Positions 15,041-27,994 of a stretch of 64,000 nt of DNA are shown piece by piece; position 1 is the first letter of the stretch; each line of letters begins with the position of its first letter. Both the position numbers and the translations under genes were made by a program. The DNA is taken from contig NC_079493.1 of the NCBI RefSeq assembly GCF_030052815.1, positions 119,437,132-119,501,131 on the forward strand, written 5' to 3'. The DNA comes from Hevea brasiliensis (lineage: Eukaryota > Streptophyta > Magnoliopsida > Malpighiales > Euphorbiaceae). The notes beneath the pieces were generated by a model. That model saw only the letters and a program-made list of their open reading frames with translations, did not search any database and had not been told where the DNA came from.

Positions 15041-16379
15041 ATTTATTCCTTTTACCCAAAATTTCACTTCTCAAACTCAAAAATCTAGGGTCTCTCTCTC
15101 TCTGTGCAGTAGCTTCCCTCTCCTGTTAGCTAGCTTTGGCTTGGCCAGGCAGTGAACTTTGACGGCGACGTTTAAACGATCGAGTAACGGTAGAGGGAAG
15201 CAGTGAAATGACAGAATTATCCTTTCGCACCTGCGCTTGGTGCTGAGCCAAATTACAGTCGTGTCTGATCTGCTAATTAGTTGCAGCCGTAAATAGAAGG
15301 CAGAGAAGAGCGAGGAAAACGACGACGTTTGCTGGAGATGCAAAGGAAGCAAAATAGGACATATGTGAAAATGTCAGAATTCTCATTGAGATTTGTGGGA
15401 ATTTACAATGTGATCTGCTGTTGGTTAGTGTTGTGTGGTGGGGTTTGGGCCGAATGAGTTTATGGGTTTTGGTTATGTATGAGAGGGTTTGTAGGCCGTT
15501 AGGGGAATGTGGGGCCCAAATATGGTAGTTGTTAGATCTAATCCAAGGCCACGAGAATGAGATTATTACATTTTTGCCTTTTTTTCCCTTTTTCTTTCTT
15601 CTTTTTTGGTGGTAAAGAGTCACAGCTCACAGACAACCCCTCCATTTTTGAATTGAGACTTCAAGCGTGTGAAAAACTAACATTAATAACGTTAAGAAAC
15701 AATGAAAAGAGTAAAACAAAAGTATCAAAGAGATGATGATAATGATGGTGGTGGCAGTGAATTTCAACAAAAATGTGAAAATCTCAAATTCAAATCTTAG
15801 TCATGGAGCTGAAAGCTTCTTCTCCATCTAATAATACCAGCATTCTTCTCCCATCCAATAATGTCAATATTCCAACTGTGGTCCTGAAAATCTAGCCCAG
15901 TTTTAACTATATTTAAAGTTATTACCATAGAAGATGGCTTTCATATAACGATAAAATTACTTCATTTGTAACCTGGAGATCACATATGCGAGTCACAGAA
16001 ACAGCTTCTTTACAAAACAGAAATAAGACTGCGTCCATCAACCCTCCCCAGAAGCCACAATTGTGAGGTGAGATGCTTTGTGAATGGGTCACTTATTTTT
16101 TTAAATTATTATCATATATACAAGTATTATGCATGTATTGAACATAAATATATCAGCAAAGCATCTCCAGGAAATAGCTTAACAATGTAAATTTGATGAA
16201 ATATTATTACTACTTCAGAGTTCAGACCAACTGCCGGGTGAATACCCTTTCATTTACTGAACTATTGTTCTACTTCCAGACATTCGTACCCTCCATATTA
16301 TTCGAATGCACGGGTTGTTAACTTAAACAAACAGGCGAATGGATTTCCCATTCCGATATTCAATGGGCTGTAAAACAGT
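15041..16379. other. KTN1 upstream region and VAS1 3' region
   Basis: Just upstream of the KTN1 start is a CT-rich leader on the plus strand, TCTCTCTCTCTCT at about 15090-15102, which reads as GA on the transcribed strand, a common feature of plant 5' untranslated regions and core promoters. The rest is AT-rich. The 3' end of the aminotransferase transcript must lie between 16379 and roughly 16100. No further gene is seen. Confidence 0.5.
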
Positions 16380-19300
16380 TTACTCCATCATTCCATGGTT
16401 CACTAATTCTTCTAACCCTCTCCTCAGCCTCTCCGCAGCAGCTTTGCAATCCGCCTCTATCAAGCCCCCGAAGGAGATCCTAAGATGCCCTGGGCATCCA
16501 CAAGCACCTCCCGGAATCACAACCACCTCATGCCGTTTAGCAAGCCAGCGAACAACTTTAAAATCATCAAGATGTTTGTCAGGAAGCTTTGCCCAAAGGT
16601 AAATTGCACCTTCACCACCTTTTACAGCATCTTCTCCTAATGGGGAGAGAGCTACAAGAAGGATTTCTCTGTTCCTCACAAGATTTTTCACTTGCTCAGT
16701 CACCCACTCAGGTCCCATTTCTAAGGAGTAGAGGGCCAGGTGCTGTGAAAGTAATGAGGCACAGATTGGTATGTTGTCCTGAATTTTGAGGAGTTGAGTT
16801 GCAAAGCCCTCCACTTCTAACGGATATGCTATCTGCAGGCATAAAGGTAAATATTAGAAAAATTAAATTGTTCACATTGCCAACAAGGTAAAAATGCAAA
16901 ATCCATAAGAAAAACTATTTAATCGGTGATTTTATTCTGAATAACTTAAGGTTAATGTCAAAATACAGGCAAATTTGTGTACATTCATTTTATGGAAATA
17001 ACCCCTTGTCAATAATTACCATGGAAGATACACAGTGTTACTTACATATCCAACTCGCCATCCCATCATCCCATAGGCTTTTGAGAAGGAAAAGATGTTG
17101 ACAACATGATCACCTTCTATGCAGGAATGTTTTAGACCATCATACATAAAATACCTACAAAGAAAGTTGTTAAGATCCATAAATTGACAGCAATTAACAT
17201 ATATTGTTGATCCTCAAGTTAAATGGAATGTCATATCAGCAAGAACCTCTAACAGATAGCACGATGTTGCACCCCAGCAACCAGACTTCAATGACAAAGT
17301 CAGCAATTTGGCACTTGCTTTTAATGGTCCTTTTTCTGTGTGATGAGCCCATGACTATGACACTATGAGCAAATTGTTTTTGTGATTCTTTTTTTTTTTT
17401 TAATAAATTCACCACTTTCAGAAAAATCATACCATATCTTCTTTTATATGTATCCCTGTTTATTCAGAGAACACAATGTTCTAGTTTTGATCACCCATCA
17501 CTCCAAACACAAGATCATGAACAAGCATGCATGCTTATAAGCACTGTTCACCAAGCATTAACTTCACATTCGCTGGGTAAAATCAATGAGGTCATTCAAA
17601 AAACACCGATTATGCACCAGTATAATAAGTTTGAAACATGAATCATGAGTAATTCCTGGATGAACAAGTTGTGTATATCAATAAATTTCTCCTAATAATG
17701 CACCAATGACGTTATGAATCAATTCTCAATCAGAATCAATCAATTGTGTTTTAAAGACATTTGTAGCTCATAAGAACCTCCCCTCTTCCCTGAAATTCAT
17801 TAGGATACATTCAAATTAAAAAAAAAATGAAAATACTATTATATCAAACACATCTATGATATAGACAGAAGACTTACTCATATGTATTATCTACGATAAG
17901 CCAGGATCCAGCGTCTCTACATAGATCTGAAATCCTCTACTCAATACATAGAAAAGTACTAATTAGAATATTTGAAAAGAGTTGAACAAGAATATCTACA
18001 ATATGTGTAAGGCCTTTCTGTTTTTGTGCGTGTTTGTGTGTGAGAGAGCAAGTGGCACATGCACACACAGAGACAGAGAGAGAAATAGAAAGGAAGTGAG
18101 GGAAGGAGAAGACAGAGTCAGAGAAAAGGGGTGGGGTTGGGGGTGGTGGGGTTGGAGGATGTGGTGTGGGGGGTGGGAGGGGGGGGAGAGAGAGGGAGAG
18201 AGAACCTTGAGGAGGGACTCTGGAATGTATGTCCCTGTTGGGTTGCCAGGGTTAACAACAGTCACAACTTTTGGAACTGGTCTAGTTTCTGATAACGTCC
18301 TTTCCAACCAGTCTGAAATTCAAAGCAACATTGGCTAATAGTCCAACCAAATACAGATTAAAGCAGAAAGAAAATGTACTTTCACACAACAACTTATGTA
18401 GTTATGTTAAATGCACATCAATCTCCAATTTTCCCCATTCAATTTCAAGCCATGACAAACTGTATGTATTTTTTCCTGTTCCAGTGGTTGGCTTACTCAA
18501 TAGGAGTAGCCCAATTCCTCCCCATAAAACCCTATCCCCATCCAATGGATTGAAGCTGACACCTCCAAGTTGAAATCCTAAGTTTTGACTATTGAACAGT
18601 CCCTTAAGGGACCTAAATGCACAATGGCATGATGCCATTGATTACATGTCACTCTGAAACCATATGATTTGTCAGCACAGAGTGGTAGCAAGACTCTAGA
18701 AGATTTTATAAAGATAAAAAAGATAATGGAACATGCACAAATGTGGGAGTAGATTTAACCGTCATGATTAAAGATAAAAAAATTCCATATTTAAATGCAA
18801 GAGATAAGCCCATTAGTTAGCAGATGTCTGGCGCCATAGATTTCAAGAGCAGATATCAGTCAGCCTTTGGCAAGAAAAGTAAAAAGAGTGGGTAAAAATG
18901 GGAAGAATTTTCTGTTTTGATTGAAATTACTATAATGTCCTTCACTTTTTTCAAAGAAAGAATTCATCATGAGGACAAATGAGTAAATGCAATGATTTTG
19001 ACCCAAATAGGTTAAAAGGGGTTTAGTGCCCAAGGCATAAAATTCTCCCCTAGTTTTTCCTATTCCCTCCATTTTCACCTCTTCCCAAATATAGTGTTAG
19101 TATCTATTAAAAGAAGTCCACAAAGCCCAACTCCTAAAATAATTGGACTTTATTGGTAATCAGACAATCACAAAAGAAGAGTATGAAATTTACGTTGGAC
19201 TCCATCCAAAGAATGTCTGACTTGAAATAACCAGGTGCACCTTGCAGATAATGCTCTATATTACATAAAAAAGAGGTGCAAATGCTATGGAATGAGCACT

Positions 19301-21481
19301 TTATCAAGCTTCACCTGCATCCGGATGAAGTGTCTTTGGGTTACCAGGACCCACTAAAATATTAGTGACACCTGTCATCTGGAAGGACATGTATGCATTG
19401 AAATAGTATGGAGCAAACATGACCACAGAATCCCCAGCATCACACAATGCAAGAACAAGATTCACAAATGCCTGCCGTCAAGCAAAGTTAAAAAAAATTC
19501 AGATTTTTAGAGAACAATCCATATCTTATTCTTATTAACCTATATACTTGTTCATTTCTGTTCTAACTTTGTGGGAGAATGAACAGCATAAATTCTCAAA
19601 AACACAGTTAATCACCTGATTTGCACCAGCAGTAACCATAACTGAAGATTTCACCAATTTATTTTCCTTTCGCAACTGCGAAACAAAGAAAAATTATTAG
19701 TTAACATAAAACACATACAACCTTCCACTTGTGGTGCACATGTTCAAGAATACTGTTTTCAGACCAGGAACGAAAATTCAAGTGGGAAATGAGGTTGAAG
19801 TATTTGAAATGTGTGACTTTGCACTTGCAATGCCCATAAAGCAGAAACAACAGCATCCCTGATAAGTACTACAAAAGAATAAATGATAAGTGCAGCCGTG
19901 AATGGATAACGAAATTGTCTAAGCCAGCCACATGTCCCAGTGCGTTGGCTCATTAGGCACAATGACCAGAAGTAGAACATCAATCATCAATTGGAAAAAT
20001 ATCAAAAATTCTAAATCATATACCTTCAGTGTCAATGCCTGCCTGAGTTCAGGGATACCCTCATCAGCACCATAACGACTAATTGATGGCTCCCATACAA
20101 GTTCTTTCACCTTTTCTAATGCCTGTTTGGGTGGTTGCCAGTAAACAACCCCCTTATAGTAGCGCACATTTCAGCCAAAGAACAAGAGTCAATCATCTGA
20201 AAAGAATTTCTTTTACACGGCAATCACAGACGAGGGTAAAAACCAAGACAAGTAAAGCCAAGACATTCCAGTTGATGAATGATAAGAAATAACCACAAGC
20301 ATATTCTCTATATTGTATCCTACCAATGCAAATTTCTATATATCAAATTGCCTTTCCAAGAAATTTGATAAAAGAATTTGACCAAAACAGTAAAATTTGT
20401 CATTCTCAGGCAAACAAATGGAGAGAAAGAAACACATAGCAAGCAGAATGACCTTAAGTTTGATAGTCAGACAATGTCAAGTTGAGAATTTCAGGAAAAT
20501 GACCTATAGCCGCCAGTCATGATTTTGGTTTAGAGTTTGAGATAAGACTTTGGATATGGATTTTATTTAAATTTTTCAAGATTAAAAAGAAATTTTCAAA
20601 AGCCCACTTTCTTGTGCTTTCTATTTAAGCAGATCCAAGAAAGAGAATGGTAAAAACAAGTTTTGAAGCTTACAGGTTCCGATATAAGTTTTAGGACATT
20701 TGATTTTGTAGATGCATTCTGAAACAAAAATTTTCTGCATCATCTTTACTCTTTCTACCATTAAAAATACAAAAGTTGTCTTTCACTATCTGCACCAAAC
20801 ACGCTTTTTCCTCAAAAGAATAATGTGAACTATTCTCCGTTCTCAATAATCACGGTTACAATTTTCAAGACACCAAAATATTTATTGACGATTAAGCATT
20901 GGAAACTAAAGTAGACACCATCCACTTCTCATTTTTCAATGACTTATATCACAGTATAAAACAACAACATTAATACAATAAGGGAAAAAGTAAAAAGAAA
21001 CGGAAAAAAAAAAGAAAAAAAAAACCTGGGCCAAAGACATTGCATTTTTAGCTCCTCGGACCAATTCCTGTATCTGCAAAAGAATGGCATCCCATATTTT
21101 CACCATCAAAGCTAACCACTTTCTCATTAGCACGCATTATGAGAACACTTCATTCGCAATGCACTAATTATCATATTCATATCGCTAAGTGTATATGCAT
21201 AATCTCCCACTTCCACCAAAAGACACTCTTTTGGTGACATACACCCAATAGATAACTTCCCCCAGGCAACACACGGCATAAATGAATTCCAACTCTCCGA
21301 GTCAAAAGCATCTACATGATATTTAAACGCTTTTCCCAATACACTGCACGCATACATAAGCAGCATGAAAGTGCATGTCCATATGCATTCGACGAGAACA
21401 AACGCAAACCAGAAATACCTGAACCATGACGGGCATCTCAGTCTCCAAAGCCCTCCTGGCAAGCTTTCCATAGGAACCCAT
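16380..21481 (-). CDS. VAS1: Aromatic aminotransferase, VAS1/ISS1 type (PLP-dependent, class I)
   Basis: Nine exons on the minus strand: 21481-21419, 21073-21026, 20152-20024, 19675-19616, 19471-19315, 18312-18206, 17936-17878, 17154-17046 and 16832-16380. All borders are GT/AG and all phases agree, giving 394 residues. The fold-type I landmarks are present: VTAGANQ near 94-100, NPGNPTG at 173-179, D204 and Y207 in IVDNTYE, the cofactor lysine K233 in FSFSKAYGMMGWRVGY, and the substrate-carboxylate arginine R362 in HLRISFGG. No transit peptide is visible, so the enzyme should be cytosolic. In Arabidopsis VAS1/ISS1 moves the amino group of methionine to indole-3-pyruvate (and other aromatic oxo-acids), lowering auxin precursor and the ethylene precursor pool. 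Assignment to this subfamily rests on length, motifs and the neighbouring KTN1. Confidence 0.9.
18000..18205. repeat. Purine-rich low-complexity tract in a VAS1 intron
   Basis: The plus strand is a long G/A/T-rich run: GTGTGTG, GAGAGA, then GGGGTTGGGGGTGGTGGGG. It lies directly after exon 6 on the transcribed strand, where it reads as a C/T-rich intron start. Open frames through it on both strands are composition effects. The dense G-runs at about 18130-18185 could form a G-quadruplex on the non-template side. Confidence 0.75.
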
Positions 21482-23264
21482 CTCAGTTTTCCCTTCAACA
21501 CAAAAATCCGCCAAAAATCTCTCTCACAAATCTCTGAGATAAGCTGTAATTTAAACCCACTTCTCCTTGACCCAACTGTCAAAAAGCCTCAAGATGCCTC
21601 CCCAATTTAACAAACTTATGCAAGAAGTGGTGAAGAAAGCAGGGTTTTGCTTATTAAGGTTAACATACGAGTTAGACAAATATCAAAAATCCCCACCAAG
21701 CAGACTACCATTTTGTACAATTCCCATTAAGGTATAAGATAAGTTGGACACGTCTCTCTTCTTCTTGTATGTTACTCAAGCAGAAAGGGCCAAAATGCGT
21801 AATTGCCTGTAATTTTTTTTATTTGTTTTTCCCTCGTCTGTTCTTACTTTTGCTTTTGTCTCTTTTCAATTCGAAGGTTGACGAGGAAAGAGTGAAAATA
21901 TATATACGTATATAGAAATTAGAATCGAAATCGAAATGATATTGCTCTCTGAGTAAGAACTAAGAAGAAAGGACAAAATAAGCAAGAATCTATCTAGCAG
22001 AAACCACCACAATCAATCACAAAACAAAAACACTGTTTTTTCTTTTAGCTAATACGATGCAATTATAAAATTCCCAGACATGAAATTACCCTAATCTCTA
22101 TCTGTATGGGTCACAAACGTGAAGTCATGAAGTGTTAATCAATCACTGGCTTGTTTTTTTGGGAATTAGAGAAAAGGTATAAACAATTAAGCAGAGAATC
22201 TCCTAGAAATGCGATAAATTTTTTTCTGAATTCTTTTTCCAATTAATTACGATATCATAGACGAACAGAGTAGCAGAAACAGAGGACCTACAGCGCGCCT
22301 GAACAATACTTCCTCTCTCCCACCCAGCAGATTACACTTCCAGGAAACTCAACTTCACAGTGTACCCATCTGAAAATTTTCAAATATGGAAATCTCAAAT
22401 CCTCGAAATCGAGAAAATTTGAAAAGATAATGGATGAAAGAGGATGAGAAGAGACAAAATGAGCAAATTGGCGATGAACTAAATAACAGTTTTGGGAAAT
22501 TCAATTCCTGGAATTGGAAAGATTTTCCGAGATATTGAAGAGTTAATAAATGCAAAAAGACAAACAGATTAGGTATTGAAAATATCGGTATTCGCTAATG
22601 GCTAGTGAAGCATGAAAATCGGGGAATGTTAGAAGAAATGTGGAGATCGATCGATCGATCGAGCGATAGAGAGAGAGAGAGAGTTTCCCGTGGGATTCGA
22701 TGCAGGAGGGAGAGGAAAAATAAAAAAAGTCATTTTGATTTGACACAAAACGACATCGAAATTGCGTGGATTTTATGCAAGAGAAAAAGAGAGAATTTAT
22801 TCATTCAATAAACGTAAATTTCACTTTTGATATTTTAAATTCTAATTAAAATTTTATAAATATACAATATACTATTTTTTAAAATATATTTGGAATATTT
22901 TATAAATTTTCGAGAAAAAAATTTAAAAAATTAATATAAAGAAATTAATTTATTTATTGGGTTCATGAAAAATTAAAAGCATGCAAAGAAATTAATTTAT
23001 TTATTGGGTTCATTAAAAATTAAAAGCATGATTGATTACAAATTTATTTTTTATTTAAAAAAAATAATAAAACGTGTTATCGATTATATATTTTTTTAAT
23101 AATTATTATGAAAGAGTTTTTTATTATTTATTTTAATTTATTAGTTTATATGAAAATAATTATTAATAAATAAAATAAATTTTCTTTATTATAAAAACTC
23201 TCATTTTTTAAACTTATTTTCGTTGTGTATCTTTTGTTTTTATGTGAAAACAATTAAAAAAAAA
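21482..23264. other. VAS1 5' leader and upstream region
   Basis: Transcription of the minus-strand aminotransferase gene should start in this region. A possible leader intron border (CTGTAG followed by GTCC on the minus strand near 22285-22292) was seen but cannot be proved. The GA/ATCG repeats lie here. From about 22810 on the DNA becomes very AT-rich, with a roughly 50-base direct repeat around 22937-23030 (GAAATTAATTTATTTATTGG twice). No gene is seen. Confidence 0.45.
22645..22684. repeat. ATCG and GA microsatellites upstream of VAS1
   Basis: (ATCG)n at about 22645-22663 is followed by (GA)n at about 22666-22684. They fall in the putative leader or core promoter of the aminotransferase gene, so length changes could affect expression; this is inference. 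Confidence 0.9.
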
Positions 23265-24780
23265 AGTGTTCAACATTTTTCTGTGACGGTTTTTTATTTT
23301 TATTTTTCTCATGGACAAAAAGTTTAAAAGCTATTTAGTTATATTTTATTTTAATAAAAACTCTAAATTACATTTTATTGTCAAATTTATTTTATTTTTA
23401 TTTTTAAATTCTTGCTATTTGCCTTTTCCTCTCTCTATCTATTCCTTTCATCTTGTTCCCATAATTAGTAAATTTTATCAAATTTTCTTTGCATAATTCA
23501 TAACACTTCACAAACTTTAAGTTTCAATTATAACAAATTTCAAGTTAGTGTTATTAAAGATAATATATTGTCCAACTCTTTTAACCAAGGTAACTTTTTG
23601 AAAAACTACTAGCAATCCAAGAAGGGATTCTGTAAGAAAGAGTTGTTGAACATCTATACTTATCATGATAAATTTTAAAATTAGATTTTGATAAATTAAT
23701 TGTAAAAATTAAAAAAAAAAGTATTTAGTCACTTTTTCAATGATAAATTTTTATTTTTAGTTTTGCCTCTGACAAAAGCTTAAAAGTTATTTAATTATAT
23801 ATTATCTTATAGATAAAAACTCTAAATCACGATTGGCTGTCAAGTTTACTTTATTTTTATTTCTCAATTCATGTTATTTGTCTTTCCTCTCTCTATCCAC
23901 TCTTTTCATCTAAATCCCATAATTAGCAAATTTTGTCAAAATTTCTTAGCCTGGTTCACAACACTTTACAATATCCAAACAAACTTTATTTTCAATATAA
24001 CAAAATTCAAGCAAGTGTTGATGTGTTATTAAGGACAATATACTATCCAAATCTCATAATCAAGGTGAATTTTGGACAAACTATTAGCAATCAAAGAAGG
24101 GATTCTATAAGAAAGAGTTGATGGGGATCTATAGTTGTTATGATGAAATTTAAAATTAGATTTCAATAAATTAATTACAAACATTAAAAAAAATGTGTTT
24201 AATCATTTTTTCAGAGACTTTTTTTTCTCTCTAATAAAAACTTAAAAGTTATTCGGTTACGTCTTATCTTGTAGATAAAAACTCTAAATCACGTTTGATT
24301 GTTAGATCTATTTTTTTTTGTTATTTGTCATTTTTTCTCTCTAACAACTCTTTTCATCTTAATCCCATAATTAACAAATATTTTCAAACTTTCTTAAACT
24401 AATTCACAACACATTACAATATCTAAACAAGCTTTATGTTCAATTATAACAAATTTCAAGCAAGTGTTATTAATGACAATATATTGTCCAAATCTTATAA
24501 TTGAGGTGAATTTTGAACAAATTATTCTTGGATTGCACAAATCAAAAAAGGGATTCTATAAAAAAATAAAAAAGTTGATGGATATCTATAGTTGTTAAGA
24601 TGAAATTCAGAATTAGATTCTAATAATTTAATTGCAGGTTGAAAAGATGGAATGATAATTTTAAACTTGAAAATGCAAAGTGGAATTGTTTGAGATTGAA
24701 AAAGAGTTTGTTTAGCTTTATAAATCAACCCATGAAAGCCATTTTCAGAATAAAAAAATGGAAGCAATTTTCATAAAATA
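23265..24780. repeat. Three head-to-tail copies of a ~465-bp non-coding repeat
   Basis: Units start near 23265, 23725 and 24193. Each contains in order AAAAACTCTAAAT, CCTCTCTCTAT (or a variant), CCCATAATTA, CACAACACTT-like, CAATTATAACAAA, TTGTCCAA, an AAGGGATTCT block and TTAGATTT. The last unit extends further, with GTGGAATTGTTT and GATTGAAAAAGAG. Copies differ by perhaps 15-25% by eye. Further copies lie at about 38215-38690 and 39680-40220. No coding frame is conserved and I cannot name the family. Confidence 0.8.
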
Positions 24781-26032
24781 GAAAAATTCAAAATCATTTC
24801 CATTTTCAAAAAGAAAATATATTTAACCCACATAAACTTAATATATAAAAAAGGAATTATGCTATTTCTTATAAAGAAAAGCACAATTAATTAAATACTA
24901 AATTAATAAAACTCATAAATTGTGATGTGAACTCATACCTGTTATTTGAAAGAAATGCCAAAACACAAACAATGAAAGTAGTGTGGTAGGCTTTGTGTAA
25001 CCCCTCTATTTATATAAGAGTAGGGGTGAGAAATATGGGTTATAATTAAAAAATTAAATTTAATTATTTTAATTATTTTTTTTAATTTGATTTAGTTTAA
25101 TTAATATTTTTTATATTTTTAATTTAATTGAATAAAATTAATAAATCAAACTGATTAATTTTTTCAATTTATGATTATTTTTATTAATTTTATAGATTTT
25201 TTATAATTTTAAAATAAAAATTAAATTAAGTTAAAATTTTTTAATCTGATTAAATTTTTATTATATTTAAATATTTTTTTTTTAATTTGATTCGATTTAA
25301 AATTCAACTAAATGATTGCACATCTCTGTAAGTGAAATTCAAAAATGATTGGCTTTATGAAAATGAAAATTTCCTAAAATTTATGTGAGTTGACACTTGT
25401 TAACATTACAGACCGTAAACAAAAGGAATCCAATAAGAAAGCATTGGATGTCTGACCCTTTGTATGTATGTATTGATGGGTAAGCAAGCATTTTGCCAAC
25501 TTTTTGCTCTCTATAGTAAAATTCTTGAGAAATAAAAAGGATAATATTTATATTTTCAAAGGTATAATAAAAAAAATAAAATAAAAAATTTACACTAAAT
25601 CATAATTATAGTTAATTATTTTAATTTTTTATTTTATAGCTAAATTTTAAAAATTTATCATAATTTTAATTAAAGGGCTAAATTAAATTTAGAAAAATTA
25701 ATAATAAATTATAATATAGTCTATAAAATTTTATTTAATTAATAAAATAATTTATTAATTTAAATTTTTTATTTATATATTTTTTATTTATTATATTAAA
25801 TATATTTTTATATTTATTCTGAATTAAAATTTTATACTAAAAAAATTATTTTTATTGATTAAAATATATTTTAATATCAAAACATTATATTTGTTATATA
25901 ATTGGAATAATTTTCTTCTCATAACATTTAACAAAATTTAATTTTGAAATTGCAATTTAGCATTTTTTTTATTTTTTTATTTTGAGAAGTTGGAATGCAT
26001 CATAAGCTACCTAATGGCATTTTTTTTTTATT
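24781..26032. other. Very AT-rich intergenic DNA
   Basis: It is mostly A and T with TTAATTTTAAAT-type simple sequence. The stretch 25565-25890 is one arm of a long inverted repeat whose other arm lies beyond the Copia element. No gene is seen. Confidence 0.5.
25565..25890. repeat. Left arm of a long inverted repeat flanking the Copia element
   Basis: Read in reverse complement, this stretch aligns with 37170-37540: TTTTTTAGTATAAAATTTTA, then AATAAATATAAAA, ATAAAATTTTA with a following TATATTATAATTTA, and AACTATAATTAT near the outer end. Because both arms are AT-rich some similarity is expected by chance, but the ordered blocks over about 330 bases are not. Confidence 0.7.
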
Positions 26033-26037
26033 ATAAT

Positions 26038-27458
26038 TGTTGTCCCAAAATAGTCCAAGAGGGGGGTGAATTGGACTTTAATAATTTTTTGGCCCTTGCT
26101 TGTAACTTAATGAAAATTTGTGGCTTTGTTCAACTAGGTGCTTCTCTACATATAATGAAAGTAATATGTGTTTCAACAATGTGTTCCTAAGTTGCAATTC
26201 AAGCCTCAATCACTATTTATAGCAATATCTAACAGAACATGCATCATACAATATACAACTAATTTCTCAACTCACTCAATATGTCCTCAAGTTTATCAAT
26301 TCAATCTATTCAACCAACATTCAATATCATGTATAAAAGGAAAAATTTAAAGTGCACAAAAGTAAGGAGGTCAAGGTTAAAGAGATCAAACACAATGATT
26401 TTTATAGTGGTTCGGCTTAACTAGCCTACATCCACTCTCTCAAAGAACCCTCTTTGAGTCTTCTCTCTACTATTTGCTCTTTTGAAGGCAAGAGACCAAA
26501 AGCCCTTTACAACTTTTCAACACCAAGCTTTTACCAAGGTAGCTTGAAACCTTCACAAGTGCTATCTCAAGCAGTTACTCTCTCAAGCTTCAATAGTTGC
26601 TTGTACAACCTCTCTTAAATGAAATTCAATGTTGTAACACTCACTCTTACTCAATACAAATCAAACTATAAAGAAGAGATGAGTTGATTTGCCAATGTAG
26701 CTCAAAGACTTTAAAACTCTTGAATGAAAGCAATAAATGAAAAATCAAAGTTGGAGTTCAAATGTAAGCTTTCATCAAGTGTAAATGAAGTAAAGAAGGT
26801 GTATTTATAGTCCCAAATCATTTTAGACCGTTTGAAACCTTTTTGAAATGTTATACACACTGCCCAAGACAAAATGGCCGTTATTTTGTCCTTTTGTGCG
26901 AAGTTGAGCAGCTCTGATCATTTAGCAAACTAATGAAATTTTGGTAGCAGTCAATAAACTGTTTAGTAAACTAATTTTTTTAGCAAACACATTAGCAAAC
27001 CAAAAATTTTAGCAAACCAGTTAGCAAACTAAGTCAACAGCTGCATGTCTCAACTTGTAATATTGAATAAAATGATTTAGACTTTGTTAAAAATGTTCCA
27101 ATAGTAGTGTCCAAGGTCATGATGAGAAGAAGTAATCAGAAAATAAAATTTTATTTTTAAGCTCCATTTGACTAAATTCTCATATATTCTTTTCACATAA
27201 GACATAAGACTCAATCTCTAACTCTATGACTTTCATACCTTTTCTTTGAGTCTTGGCTTTCATAGTCTTGTTCTTTTCTCATTTTGGATTTGTCTTGAAA
27301 TGCTTTTGAGTATCCTTTCTCCTTAGATGCAACTTCAAGAATTCTTTATGAATAAGACAAAGAATCTACACATCACTTTAAAGTTGGGTTAGATAGATTC
27401 CCTTTGAGTTTTGTTATCATCAAAATCAATGCTCATTTTGAGCTACACGGGTTCAACA
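26038..27458 (-). repeat. Copia 3' LTR (left on the plus strand)
   Basis: It starts TGTTGTCCC on the plus strand and ends GGTTCAACA. It is nearly identical to 35372-36791 across its whole length. The adjacent AT-CTCCCCCTTTTT is the polypurine tract in complement. Confidence 0.95.
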
Positions 27459-27472
27459 ATCTCCCCCTTTTT
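27459..27472 (-). other. Polypurine tract of the Copia element
   Basis: On the minus strand AAAAAGGGGGAGAT directly abuts the 3' LTR. It primes plus-strand DNA synthesis in this element class. Confidence 0.85.
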
Positions 27473-27994
27473 GATGATGACAAAACTCAATTGAATCAAC
27501 AATAAAAAATAAAAGTGTGTGAAAATGTATGTGAGTATGTGAATCCAAGCAGTATAGTATACCGAAAATGCTCCCCCTAAATATATGCACATAATTTCCA
27601 AGAAATCTATTTTCTGTACATAAGCTCCCCCTGAGTTTATGCTATAAGGCATATTCACAATATTCTCAAAAAATAATATTCATATAAACATACTTCCATT
27701 TGTCACAAGTATAAACACAAGTAAAAAACACATATCCATATCCATCTTATAAACACATATTCACATATCCATATCCATCAACACAAGTATAAACACTCAT
27801 CCATATCCATCCTATTCTCCCCCTTTTTGTCATCAATCAAAAAGGAAACAGGAGAAAATAACCCAAAAAGAATCATGTTAGCCCAAATTTAAATGCAGTA
27901 AGGTGAACAGTAGCAAACTAAAAACCAATAGTAGCAAACAGACTAGTAAACTAAAAATGCAGATAGGACACTAAAAATCCAGATTAGATGGGAA

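Noticed and set aside
17982..18338. Open frames on both strands near 18 kb, up to 118 codons
   Set aside because: They run through GA- and GT-rich low-complexity intron sequence and exon 6 of the aminotransferase gene in a wrong frame; no domain and biased composition.
22268..22330. Possible leader exon and intron upstream of VAS1
   Set aside because: Splice-like words occur on the minus strand, but without transcripts any of several choices is equally good.
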